A stretch of 64,000 bases of DNA from Mytilisepta virgata (GCA_028015205.1 CM051519.1:80001539-80065538), one strand, 5' to 3'. Positions 34,282 to 46,395 are shown, numbered from the stretch's first letter. The notes: a model not told the origin generated them from the letters alone. Numbers and translations: made by a program.

Positions 34282-34677
34282 TCATATACATATACATCTA
34301 GTTTTCATTGTTGTAACGTAAATTTCCCCCAAAACTCTTACATTTTGGTAACTGTTTCCGTGTATTCTGTTGGTACCACGGAAAGGACACACACCACGGC
34401 CACTGTTGAGTCGTCGGTACAATATTTTTCTGAAGTACTGGAAGTCATCAGTAGAAGGATCAACCCAATCACATTTCTTCTGCACATCGTCCGTTGTACA
34501 AAGATTAACCAATCGTAATGTTTCAGGCCCTAAATATGAATAGAAGATTAATTGTGTCATGCATTCTACAGACATAACTAAAATAGTAATACAAGTAAAA
34601 GGAATACCATTGTTAGTTTCTCGTATCAATCTTCGGAGTTTCAAGTCACGCACGTTCTCGGTGTTGTTTGTATGCAA
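34282..34677 (-). CDS. Unrecognised open frame with Cys-rich centre, possible exon pair
   Basis: 131 codons are open on the minus strand. Within it, 34326-34527 has an acceptor (TTCATATTTAG) and donor (AAAT/GTAAGA), and encodes VNLCTTDDVQKKCDWVDP and RRLNSGRGVCPFRG among others. A preceding piece ending AACAATG/GTATTC joins it in frame across 78 bp that are themselves open. The composition is protein-like, unlike the other chance frames nearby. It lies in the intron between exons 2 and 3 of the LRR gene but its phases do not fit them (in particular 34326 ends in phase 0, while 33051 begins in phase 2). It may be an alternative exon, a nested gene or a remnant. No family recognised. Confidence 0.35.
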   Translation of the reverse strand: MHTNNTENVRDLKLRRLIRETNNGIPFTCITILVMSVECMTQLIFYSYLGPETLRLVNLCTTDDVQKKCDWVDPSTDDFQYFRKILYRRLNSGRGVCPFRGTNRIHGNSYQNVRVLGEIYVTTMKTRCICI

Positions 34678-35136
34678 GGTATAAGAAAATAAGTTACGTT
34701 TATTGGATTTTCAAAGTTTGCCAATGATTACCGAGAACATTGCATTTAATGTCCAGATACCTTGAAAAAAGGAAACCAAATTCGTGGTAACTTTTCAAAG
34801 AATATAAAGAAACTAACCCATACATTTTTGGGACAGAACACGAAAATTAAAGAAACACTTTTAATTGTTGTCTGCTTCTTGCAAGCTATTGTAGAGTATT
34901 TAATAATTACCTCAACTCCACGCGATACTAAAAACCAAAGAAGCCCCTGTTAACTATTTGTCAATATTACCATAATTTCCCATAAGAGTTTATTTTTACA
35001 TATACCTTGAAATCTAAAAATATAAGCCATTATTATTTTCCATTCTAACGACAAGACAGAATGAAAAACATTCACATATATTTATATAATAATTATACTT
35101 CAAATAAATGCAATTACATGTACATTTTAAAGTTAC

Positions 35137-35305
35137 CTGACAAAAAAACCTTTATCGGCAATATCTTCCTTAACGTCCGCGCCAATAACAGCCGTTTTTC
35201 TTGATATGAGAGCAACACCAAATGTTGTATTATCTTTTATATAGTATTTGCAGTAGTTGAAATGGAACTGCTGAGTAAAGAGCTTTAATAGTAGTTGGAA
35301 ATTTC
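35137..35305 (-). CDS. LRR gene, exon 2 (N-terminal ectodomain)
   Basis: 169 bp with acceptor TTTAATACTTAG and donor GTCAG/GTAACT, entered in phase 1 and left in phase 2, matching the exons on both sides. It encodes 55 complete codons including FHFNYCKYYIKDNTTFGVAL and GADVKEDIADKGFFV, with one N-glycosylation sequon (NTT). No domain recognised. The frame stays open across its whole length. Confidence 0.5.
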
Positions 35306-38238
35306 CTAAGTATTAAATTTCTCTGTGGTTTCTGTAAATTATTGCTTCCGTGTGGGAAAATATGTTCAGATTCCGAATTGGAATTGAAAAACATAATGCT
35401 TCCGCCATTTAGTATTATGTTTCGGTAAAAAACGCGACTACTTTTAATATTTCATGACAAATCTTAACTTGGCTACTTACAAATAATACATATGTCTTTC
35501 ACCTTAGATGTAAAAGAGGTCAAACATTTGAAACAAAAAGACCAAGCCATTTCTAAACTCACTCCCTCGAGCATTAAAATCACTAATAAAGATGTTGAAA
35601 TATGAAGGCATCTTACATAACTTGCCTAAATCTCTAAATGTTGTTATTAATGCACGGAAACATGTAGTTTATTGCACTTAGTAATGCATCAGTTATACAA
35701 GGCCATAGTGATTTTTTTCTCTGTTTTGCGTCTGCGTGCGGGTAGGTTTTTTGCCTTATTTGGTCACAAAACAAACACAGATACATTTTTCAAAAAAAAC
35801 CCCAAAAATTTGTCTCTTCTCAACCGTGTTTTAGTGTTTTAGTTTTGAGGGTCAATGGTGCGTTTTAAAAAGGATCCGTGATCGTTATTATTTTCAAAGA
35901 ATTAAAAATGATACAGTTTTTAATTTTACGATGTTACCCTGACCATGAATATATTTAATACCTGTAGTACAGGTTAGGTACATGTATATACTTATTGTCA
36001 CATTGACTTAGTTAGTATAACATGACATCACAAACCTACCTTGTCATCACAAATTGCAGGCCCAAAATTTATAGAATATTACATGTACACGTAATCAGCC
36101 CAAGTGAGAAAAATTAGTGTACTGTACGTAGTTCTGGTTACATAAAGATAAAAATATATGCTAGGTAGGAAGGATTTTTTTTTACATTGAGTCTATTTAG
36201 GAAAAAATTCTGACTTTAACGATGTACATTGAAAAATGTCCAAAATTTTTTTAAGCTAGGTATGATGTCAAGTACCAAACATTTTTATTTGACTTCATGT
36301 TAGGAACAAACCCTCGGATGAGGGAAAATACCTGAACCGACAATGAAGGAACAATCCCGTTTATGGGGTAATTTTTGAAATATAAATTTAAATTAAAAAG
36401 AACTAATTTTTATTCATGGAAAATTCTTAAAATCCTTCTTGGTTCCTTTCCTCAAGACAGTATATAACTTAAACATTTAAATGAATATAGTTTTGTTGTT
36501 TTCCGAAAACAATAGCTTACGTTTGTTCCCCACCAACCCCCACACAAAACAGGAAAAAAAGAATCAAACTGATTTGAGTATATTATTTTGTCAAGTTATC
36601 GATTCAATATTCAAAAAATGTATTTATCATTATGTAATATACAATGTAACACATTCACCCTTACTTCTATAGTTTTAGTAAAAGAATCCCCTCTCCATCC
36701 CAAAAATTTGAATTAAACATGTGATGACAAATCACCGATTTTGTATTATTTATCATCATTTTATGCATGTTCATAATGGCAAGAGACACCTAAAGGACCA
36801 TCCCATACACATTTGGTTATCATTAACCAACTGGTGTCATAGTAAAAGAATTGTAAAGAGCATTTCCCGAAAATTACGAATTCGAAGGATGCCAAGTGTT
36901 AACTTGGCCATTAGCGTCAGGTAAAAATGGAAAACATTCACAATTCAAATTTTTTTATACATATAACTACATGTAATACATCGTCATGATGTAGTCTTTT
37001 GGAAGATAGTTATCAATGGAGACTGGGAGGAATATACAAAAAGCAAATTTTACTTTTACATGCTTTTTTGGGGGACTTGAATACATATGTATTTATATTT
37101 GTAATTAATAAATTTATACTGCAATCGTTCTATTTTAGCAACCAAACCGTTTTTACAGTATATTTTTTGATGATTTGATGATATATAGTAACATGTCTAC
37201 ATTCAGCAAAACAAAAAAAAACAAAAAACAAAAACAAAAGAGAAAACATTTTCGTCAACATCCCAATGATTGTGTCTAAAAAATAACATTATTATATAAT
37301 TCATATTCTAATTATCTCAGAAAAATTAAATCTATCAAATTTCTCTAGTATCTTATTTGACCTTTATCCGTATATTGTTTATCGTATGTCAGTCAATACA
37401 CAATTATTATCTATATATATAACATGTATGATTGGACATATTTTAATCTTCCTATTCTGTACATTTTCAATGTATCGATGTTTTTATTATAATTTAAGGG
37501 AGCTTTTATCTTTTGACAGAGCTTTCAAATTCCTAAATATGTACATATATGCAGCAACTTCACATCTGTCAGAATATTGTTCCTAAATGAGTCAGAAATA
37601 AAGGAATATATTTGATATTATTGTTTGAACTCCTGAAGCAGTACGTCTTGTTTTCAGTTGATGATAAATAACGATTTTAACTTTGCTTTCAAAAAGCTAG
37701 CTTGATTCTTTATATATCTTTATTTAAATTCTTATTTTGTTTTTCAATAGGTACATTGTAAGTAGACTTTAAGGGAAAATAATTTAGGTAAAAAATATGA
37801 CAGGTATTTTAACCTTTTTTCACAAATGTCATTGCGCTAGTTCTTCTCTGATTGTTTGTAGTATGCCTTGTAATTTTGATCATTTGAATTGATATGTCGA
37901 GAACGGAGGACAATACATGTATGTGCAAGAATTCTTCAACTAATAATAAAATAATGGATAATAATAAGTTAGTCATTTGTGTATAATAATAATTTATTCC
38001 AAGCGGTTAAGCATATAGGTTCATACAATACAATAGCAGAAGCAAAGTACAAATTAGAAATATAAATACAGTTTCAATATCACAGTATAGCATGATATAC
38101 CTATAAAGATCATCACATAAAATCATTAATTTCGATATTTTCTGATTTTTTTTCTCAAAATTATTAAGTTCAATTACATGTCTGAAAGATCATAATTATA
38201 AAGGTTCAATTAATTGGAAATATAATTTCAAATTACTT

Positions 38239-39795
38239 ATGGATTCCAGAAAATGGACTTCAAAGGATCAGGAGCCTGCTGACACACTTTCAGAGTGGGT
38301 GAAGGCTATTAGGTCAATGATACAAATCCGAATTAAAAGCCTCCAAGGGTCTATCAGCACTAAAGCTAAATCCATCTTTAAAGACCCTAAGGTTGTTGAA
38401 AACTTGACTCGCCTCCATAACAAATATGTAGTTGTCCCAGCTGACAAAGCCCCTAATAACATCGTGTTTGTTTGCAAGAACTATTATTTTGAGTGTCTTA
38501 GAAACGAATTGGGAATAGATAACACTGCGGGTAACCCAACTTATACACCGACCACACTCACAAAGGAGGAAGTCCTTGATAACCACAAGACCGTTCTTCA
38601 TTCCTTTAGCATTTCTACAAAGGATGAAGAAATGGACCTTCCTGCTCTTTATTCGATTCCTAAACTACATAAGAATCCGTTTAAACAAAGGTATATTGCT
38701 GGGTCAGCTAATTGCTCTACAAAACCTCTTTCAAAGATTTTAACATTCATATTGACATGTATTAAAGAGGGCCTTCAGAATTACTGTGAAACTTCATATT
38801 CCACCAGTGGCGTCAATCAGATGTGGATTCTTAAAAACTCCAAAAATTTACTTCAATATCTAAAATCAAAATCTTTGGCTACATGCAACAGCATAAAAAC
38901 ATTCGACTTCTCTACACTCTACACAACCATACCACATTCTCAATTAAAAGATCGCTTAAAGCAACTAGTTCATCAATGTTTTTTTCAAGAAAAATGGGAC
39001 ACGCAGGTATAAATTTCTTGTTCTAGGTAGAGAAAAGGCTTATTTCGTAAAGACCCACTCTGATTCTGACAAAAAGTATTCTGAAGATGACATTAAAGAC
39101 ATGTTAGATTTTCTCCTAGACAACATATTCGTTGAATTTGGCGTTCTAATTTTTCAACAAACAATCGGCATTCCAATGGGAATCAACTGTGCTCCTCTTC
39201 TCGCCGATCTGTTTCTGTACTCATATGAAGCGGACTTCATTCAAGGGTTACTACGTGAAAACAAAAACAAACTAGCCCAATCCTTTAATTTCACTTTTCG
39301 TTATATAGATGATGTGTTGTCGTTAAATAACGACAAATTCCAAGACTTTCTACATCTTATCTACCCCAGTGAGCTTGAAATTAAGGATACTACAGATACA
39401 CCAAAGTCCGCTTCATATTTGGATTTGTTTGAAATAGACTATGAGGTACGTTTGAAGACAAAACTTTATGACAAACGTGATGACTTCAACTTTCCTATTG
39501 TTAATTTTCCCTTCTTGAGTAGCAATATACCAGCATCGCCTGCATATGGAGTGTACGTTTCTCAGCTTATCCGATTTTCAAGGGCATGCGTGAGTTACCA
39601 TGACTTTCGACAAAGAGGATTACTGCTGTCACAAAAGCTTCTTAACCAGAGTTTTATCAAGGAAAAGTTGATGTCATCACTTAGGAAATTTTACGGTCGT
39701 CATCACGAATTGATTGACCATTACAGTGTTCCAATATCTAAGATGATGTTGGACCTGTTCCCACTGTCGTAACCTTTCATGTGCCCAAGGTCATT
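38239..39795 (+). pseudogene. Penelope-like element reverse transcriptase, nearly intact, one frameshift
   Basis: Frame 1 (38239-39012) holds YVVVPADKAPNNIVFVCK, IPKLHKNPFKQRYIAG and TFDFSTLYTTIPHSQL; frame 2 (from about 38985, through 39101-39772) holds FQQTIGIPMG, APLLADLFLYSYEADF, the catalytic FRYIDDVLSL, and YDKRDDFNFPIVNFPFLS. These are the ADK, KLHK, DFSTLYT, GIPMG and YIDD landmarks of Penelope-like reverse transcriptases. A single slip in a T-run near 38980-38988 separates the frames. No GIY-YIG endonuclease follows; the frame stops at 39770-39772, and the conserved tail of other copies is lost after about 39795. It lies antisense in intron 1 of the LRR gene. The 5' end is probably truncated. 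Confidence 0.82.
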
Positions 39796-40141
39796 CGGAC
39801 GAACGAACGGAGTCAAGCGGTTGATAGACCTGTTTTCGCTGTTGGCGACGCAGGTAAACAAAAACGCCCCAAAATAAGACGGAATCCAATAGTCCTACCG
39901 CACCTTTTGTTTATAGGTCATACCCTTTACATAATAGGACATTTTTTAATGGTTTTATTTAAAATATAAAAGCTATTCACTATTCAATCTTCTTCGGAAA
40001 CCCTTGCCCTAGTGGTTTCCTAGTAATAATTGTTCCGCTTACATAAATACTATTAATATCATACTCAGCATGCTCAATAAATAAATCGCTAAAATAAACA
40101 TTGCAAATGTAATTAAATAAAATAGTAATTCTATATCTTAC
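39796..40141. other. Intron remainder, no feature recognised
   Basis: A short frame at 39781-39969 is not recognised. Sequence ends at the donor of the signal-peptide exon. Confidence 0.4.
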
Positions 40142-40205
40142 CTATTTTGAAAGGAATAACAATAATAACCACGACAAGACAGTAAATCCTGTATAATTGA
40201 TCCAT
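40142..40205 (-). CDS. LRR gene, first coding exon (signal peptide)
   Basis: An ATG at 40203-40205 opens MDQLYRIYCLVVVIIVIPFK: a short polar start with one Arg, then a strongly hydrophobic core, as in a signal peptide. The exon ends in phase 1 at ATAG/GTAAGA. The next fitting exon (35137-35305) starts in phase 1, which supports linkage. Linkage to the LRR exons is inferred from phase and order alone. Confidence 0.5.
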
Positions 40206-40331
40206 GTCTAATTATCACAAATCAGCGGACACGGAAGTGAATGTAACATGTATAAATGTCTCCTTAATTAGACATTTAAAAGATTGTCTCAAAATAGGTA
40301 CATTGTTGATAAGGAATATTAAATTACAAAC
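40206..40331 (-). promoter_or_regulatory. Presumed 5' flank of the LRR gene
   Basis: Only about 125 bp separate the start codon from the R1 repeat upstream, so the 5' UTR and promoter either fall here or lie beyond the repeat. No TATA box at a convincing position was fixed. Confidence 0.2.
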
Positions 40332-40680
40332 TTCTGCTGATGGACCCTAGGTCCCCGAGGGTATTCGCCTACCCTGACGAAGACTTGTCTGACATGATTA
40401 TTCATTGATTTGTTACAGAAATTACCAGTTTTTAGCAAGATTCCAAAAATAATAGAAATACTAAAGGTTCATTCCTTGTATTGCACATGGTAAATCTCCC
40501 TAGCTGAAATTTGGCTTCCTATTTCGGTATTTTTGGTTGAGTACTTCTTGTTTAATATAAGTTTGGTTTTTGGTTTTCTAAATGTTTCGGTTTTAATGCT
40601 GCTGATGAGAGGTAACTCCTTGAAATGCGTCGTATACAGCATAGTATAAATTTACTATATCTAATCTTAGTATCTTTGGG
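40332..40680 (+). repeat. Dispersed repeat family R1
   Basis: Nearly full copy with GGACCCTAGGTCCCCGAGGG at its left and CTAATCTTAGTATCTTTGG at its right. Confidence 0.82.
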
Positions 40681-42224
40681 TTGTTATTTTAAAAAAGGAA
40701 GTCGATAAATATAGTGTACGTGTAATACTTAGTTGAGATAACAGTAAATATGTTATTCATTCGTTTTTTCACAATGAATATTGAATTATGAATTATATTC
40801 AGTATATCTTTTAGATCATTTGATGATAGGCTACATTTTTGTCACCTTACGACAATAGACTGCTTCTGTATAAACAAGCAATTCATATCAATTATATAAC
40901 AAGGAATTAAAACTGTGATCCAGAACAGAAACTCAAGTTGCCCTACCTTGTAACCTTAATAACAGATTCACTGAATGAAAAAATTATTTATTTTAATACC
41001 ATACAGTATGCGAAATATTTACATAATTTTTATAAATTTCATCATGATCGTTAAGGGACTAAATTACAGTAAGGAATAGTAAAAATTAATCCAGACAACT
41101 TTCCACATTCATATATTTCACTTAAAAAGGACCCATAATGTCATCCCTCACCCAAACGTTTTTGAATTGGTCAAATGTCTTTAAAAAATTAGTTCCTACT
41201 CTACAATTACATATTTTCTTTCCTATTTTCATGCATGGCCCATCCTTTGGGAAGTGGTACAGTATCTTGAAGACAATTGCAATTCCCAATCTTAATTTTC
41301 CATTAGACATACGGTCAAACTGCAGGAGCTCGGACCGTTATGGAAGTCCTTTCAATATTCCTTATACACATATATCCGTTATAAATAAGCCCCAGTTTCT
41401 CGATCATCGATTTCTCGAAAAGTCGAACAAAAACTTTTGTCACAACAATGATAAAGAGTTTGATTAATTGTTGAACTGGTTCTCGTCCTGAAGAAGCATG
41501 GAATATTTGTTCTAATGGGTTTGGCGTAACTTTACCACTAAGTATCTAATTATAAGTTTAAGGAAAAAAAATGAATGACTGGTTTGAACGGAAATAAGAA
41601 GGACGTCACGGTATATGACTATTCGTTAAAAGGATCTGCCTGTTTTAATCTCGCCAACAATTATGTTTTTCGACATTGTTAAATGAACGTCATGGATTAG
41701 CAGTTTGAATAAACAGAAATAGATTTAAAAGGGAGAAAGGATGGAATGAGACAATGAAACTTCACAGAAGGCGGCTCCTTAAATTTGTTCTTTTCTTGAC
41801 TGGTATTTTTGGCAAGTACCCTTCCCAGACAAGACATATAAGTTTTATGTGTGAAGATATGACAATGAAGATCGAGAATTGTTGGCTATACTTTTAGTTT
41901 TCCATTGCTGACAAGCCTCACTTGGAATTAGATAACAACAACAATCGATCAATTACAAATTCACATATCTGATCGTGTCGTAACCTTGATTTTATATTGT
42001 ATAGATATATTTAAATTGTAACATAGCTACCTTAACTACCACGAAATGCAATTTTTATTTCAGGTATTTCTACATGTATTTGCTATACATTAGAAAATAT
42101 CACCAAACGCAACTGTTGTAATTCCAATAAGAAAGGTGCAACTTTTACACTGGTATCATGTATAGTGAAACAAAATGACAAAAAATAGCATGAGTTACTA
42201 GTTTTGTCCCAATATTAATAATAT
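40681..42224. other. Intergenic, no gene recognised
   Basis: AT-rich. Overlapping frames on both strands at 41122-41467 look somewhat protein-like but match nothing I know. Confidence 0.4.
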
Positions 42225-42965
42225 ATGATGATTGAATGTTTGATCGACAACATATTTGTTGAATTTCGTGGACGTGTTTTCCAACAGACTATTGGCATTC
42301 CTATGGGTACTAATTGTGCGCCACTCATGCCCGAATTGTTTCTTTACTCATATGAGACAGACTTCCTTGACGGGCTTCTTAAGGAAAAACAGAAGTTAAC
42401 CCGTAACTTTAATTTCAGCTTCCGATATTCAGATGATTTTTGATCACTTAACAATTCCCGTTTTGTGAATTTCTTACATATCATCTATCCCAAATGATGT
42501 TTTTGGTTTGGATTTTGAATTGCAACTGATTTACCTGTAGTTTTTGTATTGTATTTTTCTAACTATTTTCTAATGGCCTTTTCTTTCCTAAATACTTTCC
42601 AATATCTAAGATGATGTTGGACCTGTTCCCACTGTCGTAACAATTCATGTGCCTCCGCCGATTTGTGACTTCAGCCGGATTGATTTTGTTGAACTTCACG
42701 ACGGCTGTCGTATACGGAGCAGGAACTGCTTACCCTTCGGAGCACCTGGGTTCACTCCTGGTTTTTATAGGAGTTCGTGTTGTTCATTGTTTTTTAGTTT
42801 TCTGTGTTTATTTGTTGTGCTTTTGGTTGTTCATTTGTCTTCCCGGGTTTGTCTGTCCAATGGATTACGATTTTTTATTGCCCCTTATGTATATTTGTCC
42901 TTTTTTTACCTTTCTATTATGCAAAATCTATTTAAGTTGAAGTGTTTAAGGCAATGAATAATGTA
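42225..42965 (+). pseudogene. Penelope-like fragment with internal deletion
   Basis: First part encodes LIDNIFVEFRGRVFQQTIGI, TNCAPLMPELFLYSYETDF and FRYSDDF (YIDD changed to YSDD) and then a stop. After about 100 unrelated bases, the tail resumes at 42600 with TTGGACCTGTTCCCACTGTC and the conserved 3' block to about 42965. Dead copy. Confidence 0.78.
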
Positions 42966-43229
42966 CATTTTGAATTTACTTTCATTTTGTAGAAAAAACA
43001 TGGTATCAGTTAATATAAACTTTATTCTTTTTTGTAGTTTTTTAATATTCTGTAGCCGAATTATTCTTCAAACACGTACGTAGTAGCACATATTATCAGT
43101 ATACTAGACACTCGAGTTACCTCTCATTGCGCCCCTTCTAACCAAATACAAATGTATCTGTTGGTGTACATTCTGATGAATTAAATAATGAAGATCTTCC
43201 GTAAACAATATACAGTGGATGACTGTACA

Positions 43230-43720
43230 AATAAATAAATGTTAATGGTAAACAATCTATATTTGATAGTCTGCAGAAGTGTACTATTACATGTTATATA
43301 ATTTAGGGCCAATTTGAAGATTGATGTGTTATAAAAATAATAAGACTTAAACGTCTTCCTCATGGTCAATGTCACGCACTATGTCGAAAGTCGAATAGCC
43401 AATGGTCAAGAAATGCCTTGTTGTTTCCGGCCAGAACTTCTGAATGTCTGAATGAATGTCATGAAAATAGTATGAATGTCTGTTTGGGGAACAATGAATA
43501 TTTGATAGGCTCATCTGCAGTAGTGTACTATTACATGTAATAAGACCAATGTACAAATGTAGATGTAGATTGGTGTTATAAAATTAATAGGTATTAAATG
43601 TCTGCGTGCATGGCCAATTACACTAACTATGTTAAATGTGGAATATCCAAGGGTCAAGATATGCATGGTTATATTCATTTGAATGCCTGGAAGGATGTCA
43701 AGAAATAATATAAAGGTTTC
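43230..43720. repeat. Two tandem units of about 250 bp
   Basis: Units near 43230-43480 and 43488-43720 share ATATTTGATAG, GTGTACTATTACATGT, GGTCAATG or GGCCAATT, ACTATGT and GGTCAAGA in the same order. They are strongly diverged. A third partial unit may begin near 43725. Confidence 0.65.
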
Positions 43721-43984
43721 AAGGTCTGTCTACAAGGTCAATCATTTTCAGTGTCTTATAGTAAACGATATACTTATAAGTTTGTTATAAAGAATGTCGC
43801 CTCCTTTTAACACCAGTTCGGCAATAACTGTTATCATAAATGTCGATAAGGTCAGGTTTAAACGAGTACATATAAATTGTGGTAAATCTGGCATGCACAT
43901 TTTTTAGTCATTTTAAATAAGCACAAATATACGAAACCCTTTTGATCTGGGCATAAATTAAATGATAAGAATACAACCAGTTCC

Positions 43985-44965
43985 ACATTGATTTGTGCAT
44001 ATAATTGTAGAACTAGGCGTGCCCCAGTTTATTATTTTCTGCTGACTCGGGCATGCACATTTCTGCATAATTTGAATAAACGCACAAACTGTGCGCCGCT
44101 TTTGGACGACCTGTTCTTGTTTTCATATGACACCAAATTTTTACAGGGACTGCTACATCGGAAAGAAAGAAACTAGGCCAGTCATTTAATTAAATGTTTC
44201 GCTATATAGCTTTATGTTTTGTCATTCAGTAGTCCTTACTTACTTTAGGGATTACCTACATTTCATCTATCCCAGCGAACTTGAAATTAAAGATACCACA
44301 GACACACCAAGTTCTGCTTCATATCTAAATTTGTACTTGTACATAGATAGTAATGGGCGGTTGAAATCAAACGTTATGACAAATGTAATGATTTTAATTT
44401 TTTGATTGTGAACTTCCCCTTTCTTAGACGTAACAATAGCAAGGTCTCCAACCTATTGGGTGTACATTTGACAGGTGATTCGTTACTGCCGCGAATGTGA
44501 TTTATACGGCAACTTTCTCTGCAGTGAGAGATTACTATCACATAAACTTCAAAGACAGGGTTATATTCAGTCTGTCAATTTCATCACTCCAAAAGTTTTA
44601 TGGTCGTCACGAAGTTTATATCTCACGTATGAGACTAGATATCTTCAGCTAGATTTCGCGTGCGTCTGGAATTGACACCTCACCAGACTTGACACTTCAA
44701 TAGAAATGTGACGGGTGTCGTTAACGGATGTCACTCCGGTTTTTAATGGGAGCTCACATTGCTGGTGCTTTAGTTTCTGCACTGTCTTGTTCCAGTTATG
44801 TTAGTTTATTATATGTTGTTTATTCTTTTAGTTATACATGTATCCTTGTGGCATTTGTTTGTTGTGTTTCATTGTCCTTTCTTTGGATTTCGAATTTGTG
44901 GACTTTTTCTACTGTTTTGTCACTTCGGTATTCTGTTGCCGATATATATGTAACAATGCTCTAGA
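43985..44965 (+). pseudogene. Penelope-like fragment of a second subfamily
   Basis: Encodes, across several frames, NCAPLLDDLFLFSYDTKFLQ, YPSELEIKDTTDTPSSASYL and a degraded thumb region, then the tail ACCTCACCAGACTTGAC and TCACTCCGGTTTTTAATGGG. The YIDD box is destroyed. Diverged from the copies at 38239 and 48599. Confidence 0.72.
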
Positions 44966-46034
44966 ACTGGCAAACATGTTTTGTGACAATCGAAACGGAT
45001 GACTGTTAATCAAGAAAAGTGGATTTTAAGCAAAACGTTTAATATTTTTACGGATTGAATTTTTTTTCCACAAATATCACATTTCTGTAATCACTGTTAT
45101 ACATATAGTTGCTCAGCACGTTATTTATTCCAGACAAATCTCCTCAACCGCAAGAGAGTAAAATTCTACTGATCTCTGGATATGTACCTTCATGCCTATT
45201 TATTATTGTTGGTATTGATCAAATTAAAAACACCTCTCACCTCATTACGTCAAATCTGTATATAGTCGACGGACACATTTATAGCTGCATGTATTTACAT
45301 AGATATATTTAATATCGCTCGTGCTTTAATTTTTTTGGTTTTTTTTTGTAATAAATCACTGAATCAATCAATTATATCCACCAATTGTAAGAATAAGCTG
45401 GTACATTTCTAACAAATCAATTGTTCTTCAGTTTAGGGAAATAATTTGCTGATATCTCTTACGATGTTGATTTGAATCTCTTTGGAATGAAATTTTATTA
45501 TGTACATATTAAAGTGATTAATCTGCTCTCATGTATTATAACCTAAAAGGGTTTAAACACAAATAAACAAGAAGACTATATGTACATATACGAAAGATCG
45601 GAAATGCAGTAAATGCAACAATCCATATCCGAATTTAACAGACCAAACAATTACTTCTAGGGTTAATCACGCGATCTTCAATGAGTGGTAAATTCTCTGA
45701 CCAAAATAATGTTTTTGAATCAGTGGAAGAAACCACTACATCCAATCATAGAACAGGGTTGAAAAATTAATGAATTCAAAAAGGCGATTCATGCCACTGA
45801 ATATAATATTCCTGATTTGAAAGGTGCAAATAATATTAGGATGGATGCAGCTATTTAGTTTTGTCCGATCCAAACGGTCCTCCTATTTATATAAAAGGCC
45901 AAGAATATAAACCCAAACAAACACACAGTAAAAATCAACCGAAATTATATCCAATTTATCAGAAAAATAACGCAACATTACGGTACAACAACAAGAAGGA
46001 AAAAGAAAGGAACTGAAAGAGTGATAAATAATGA
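44966..46034. other. Intergenic, no gene recognised
   Basis: AT-rich; the small frame 45109-45312 is not recognised. Confidence 0.4.
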
Positions 46035-46375
46035 ATGATTAGAATAGAGAATGGAAACGGGGAATGTGTCAAAGAGACAACAACCCGATCAAAGAGTAGA
46101 AAAAAGCTCAAGGAGCGAGAAAATCCTGTACCCGGAGGCGGGCTTCAACTGACCCCTAAACAATAATGTATACTACTTCAGCAAAATGGACGGCAAACTA
46201 AACTCAGACACATAAAAATGAACCAAAATTCAAAACACACACAAGACTAACAAAGGCTAGAAGTTCCTGACTTGGACAGGCACAAAAATGCGGCGGGGTT
46301 AAACATGTTTTCTGAGATCTCATTCCTCCCCCTATACCTCTAGCCAATGTGGAATAAACAAACACACAGCGATAC
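46035..46375 (-). repeat. Abundant mussel-type repeat (R3), longer copy
   Basis: Complement of 33706-33845 over its first 140 bp, then continues with GACAGGCACAAAAATGCGG, GGGGTTAAACATG and CCCCCTATACCTCTAGCCAA, a phrase I associate strongly with Mytilus genomic repeats. Confidence 0.8.
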
Positions 46376-46395
46376 ACACAATAAAACTAAGTTCG

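Larger units (their letters stand above)
35306..40141 (-). other. First intron of the LRR gene
   Basis: 4.8 kb. Hosts a nearly intact Penelope-like reverse transcriptase (38239-39772). 35306-38200 is AT-rich with only small unrecognised frames (such as 36721-36924, which ends in a donor-like CAG/GTAAAA on the plus strand). Confidence 0.5.
3483..40205 (-). other. Gene model: transmembrane leucine-rich repeat protein (14 exons)
   Basis: The locus reads from a signal-peptide exon at 40142-40205 to a stop at 3483. Exons: 40142-40205, 35137-35305, 33051-33116, 30218-30274, 25237-25308, 16534-16605, 11830-11901, 9862-10016, 8954-9004, 7921-7971, 4214-4264, 3723-3832, 3594-3625, 3483-3519. Phases at every junction agree (1, 2, 2, 2, 2, 2, 2, 1, 1, 1, 1, 0, 2), which chance exons would not give. 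Order of parts: signal peptide, N-terminal region, four LRRs, C-cap, Ser/Thr/Glu-rich stalk, membrane helix, short tail. Such an architecture places the LRRs outside the cell. Ligand and function cannot be read from sequence; an immune or adhesion role is only a possibility. Further alternatively used exons may exist. The LRR-to-membrane part is the firmest; both termini are less certain. Confidence 0.75.

Noticed and set aside
41122..41467. Overlapping protein-like frames on both strands
   Set aside because: No motif, no homologue recognised and no splice signals; chance cannot be excluded.
42649..42957. 102-codon frame, likewise 49361-49594, considered as separate small membrane proteins
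   Set aside because: They lie in the tails of Penelope-like copies, and the frames are not conserved between copies.
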